Made by a program: the position numbers and the translations under genes. The notes under the pieces were generated by a model. That model saw only the letters and a list, made by a program, of their open reading frames with translations, had not been told where the DNA came from and ran no database searches. This document shows, piece by piece, positions 63,866-64,000 of a stretch of 64,000 bases of DNA. This DNA is from Oscillospiraceae bacterium (lineage in GTDB: Bacteria > Bacillota > Clostridia > Oscillospirales > Oscillospiraceae), in contig JAFWDU010000013.1 in NCBI GenBank assembly GCA_017516005.1, positions 20,264 through 84,263 of the forward strand. The letters are read 5' to 3'. Position 1 is the first letter of the stretch. Each line of letters begins with the position of its first letter.

Positions 63866-64000
63866 TGTCAAGGAAAAGTAGACACCCAAAAACACCATAG
63901 TATTAAAAGCCCAGTTCGGTCTTGTACTGAACTGGGCTTTTATAGCCCAAAGCGGCCGCAGGTCGCTCGTGATTATAGTAATGAACATACTTGTCAAGCA
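63866..64000 (-). mobile_element. IS3-family insertion sequence, transposase end (cut by window edge)
   Basis: The element seems to begin at TGTCAAGGAAAAGTAGACAC (63866), a sequence of the kind seen at IS3-family ends, immediately after the broken DUF2284 coding sequence. It contains the 3' end of a transposase gene. The other end and target duplication lie outside the window. Confidence 0.75.
63903..64000 (-). CDS. IS3-family transposase (OrfB), C-terminal fragment
   Basis: The last 32 codons of an integrase-core (rve-type) transposase: DKYVHYYNHERPAAALGYKSP continuing VQYKTELGF then stop. The YVHYYNxERP...GYKSPVQY pattern is the standard C terminus of IS3/IS150-group OrfB. The rest lies beyond the right edge. 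The coding end contains a perfect 13-bp hairpin, AAAAGCCCAGTTC/GAACTGGGCTTTT (63905-63941). Confidence 0.85.
   Translation of the reverse strand, partial: LDKYVHYYNHERPAAALGYKSPVQYKTELGF

Noticed and set aside
1..64000. CRISPR array or restriction-modification locus
   Set aside because: No regularly spaced repeats and no Cas, methylase or nuclease defence genes are visible anywhere in the window.

Overview
The window looks like a chromosomal segment of a low-to-mid-GC Gram-positive anaerobe of the class Clostridia, most likely an Oscillospirales/Ruminococcaceae-type gut organism. The evidence is a Prp protease beside an L27 with a cleavable N-terminal extension, MurT/GatD, IreB, TmcAL, a T-box and a tandem glycine riboswitch, SLH-domain surface proteins, a dgt-dnaG-sigA cluster and corrinoid (RACo) genes. 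The genus cannot be fixed from sequence alone. About 58.6 kb is ordinary, tightly packed core genome. The last 5.4 kb behind a broken tRNA-Arg looks like an integrated and partly decayed accessory region.

Layout. 1-2.6 kb: pyrimidine genes on the minus strand (pyrC overlapping carB, the latter cut by the window edge) behind an attenuator-like leader. 2.6-6.7 kb: potABCD polyamine transporter. 6.7-7.0 kb: a promoter-driven, highly structured non-coding RNA. 7.1-8.8 kb: secreted SH3-NlpC/P60 hydrolase, a small unknown protein, and IreB. 9.1-12.9 kb: pheST under a T-box. 12.9-16.9 kb (plus strand): a small membrane protein, nnr, alr, and a secreted unknown. 17-19.5 kb: rplU-prp-rpmA-obgE. 19.6-24.7 kb: purC-purA-purB-guaA. 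24.9-26.7 kb: SH3-SLH-M15 carboxypeptidase. 27-34 kb: glycine cleavage regulon (gcvT-gcvH-gcvPA-gcvPB, lplA, lpdA) behind a tandem glycine riboswitch. 34-38.5 kb: exoA diverging from murT-gatD and an SLH-GH25 hydrolase. 38.5-46 kb: two flavoproteins, a large unknown membrane protein, ackA diverging from tmcAL, and rpmE. 46-52 kb: hflX, yigZ, dgt, dnaG, sigA. 52-58.5 kb: LRR/TPR membrane protein, citrate synthase, secG, prfB and an M28 peptidase. 58.6-64 kb: tRNA-Arg 3' half, a small alarmone hydrolase-like HD protein with a Cys-containing tail, a 5'-truncated MTHFR, RACo, a frameshifted DUF2284 gene and an IS3-family insertion.

The regulatory sequence is unusually readable. Most transcription units have near-consensus SigA promoters with a 17-bp spacer. 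Two divergent gene pairs share almost the same -35 hexamer on opposite strands. Two promoters of units encoding secreted SH3 proteins carry the same tandem TGTAAC repeats at about 10-bp spacing, which suggests a WalR-like cell-wall regulator. murT appears to be transcribed without a leader. At least seven genes use TTG starts set by strong ribosome binding sites.

The best candidates for something little described are the structured RNA at about 6.87-7.00 kb, the TGTAAC-repeat regulon, the alarmone-hydrolase fusion just inside the tRNA-Arg boundary, and the pyrC leader.
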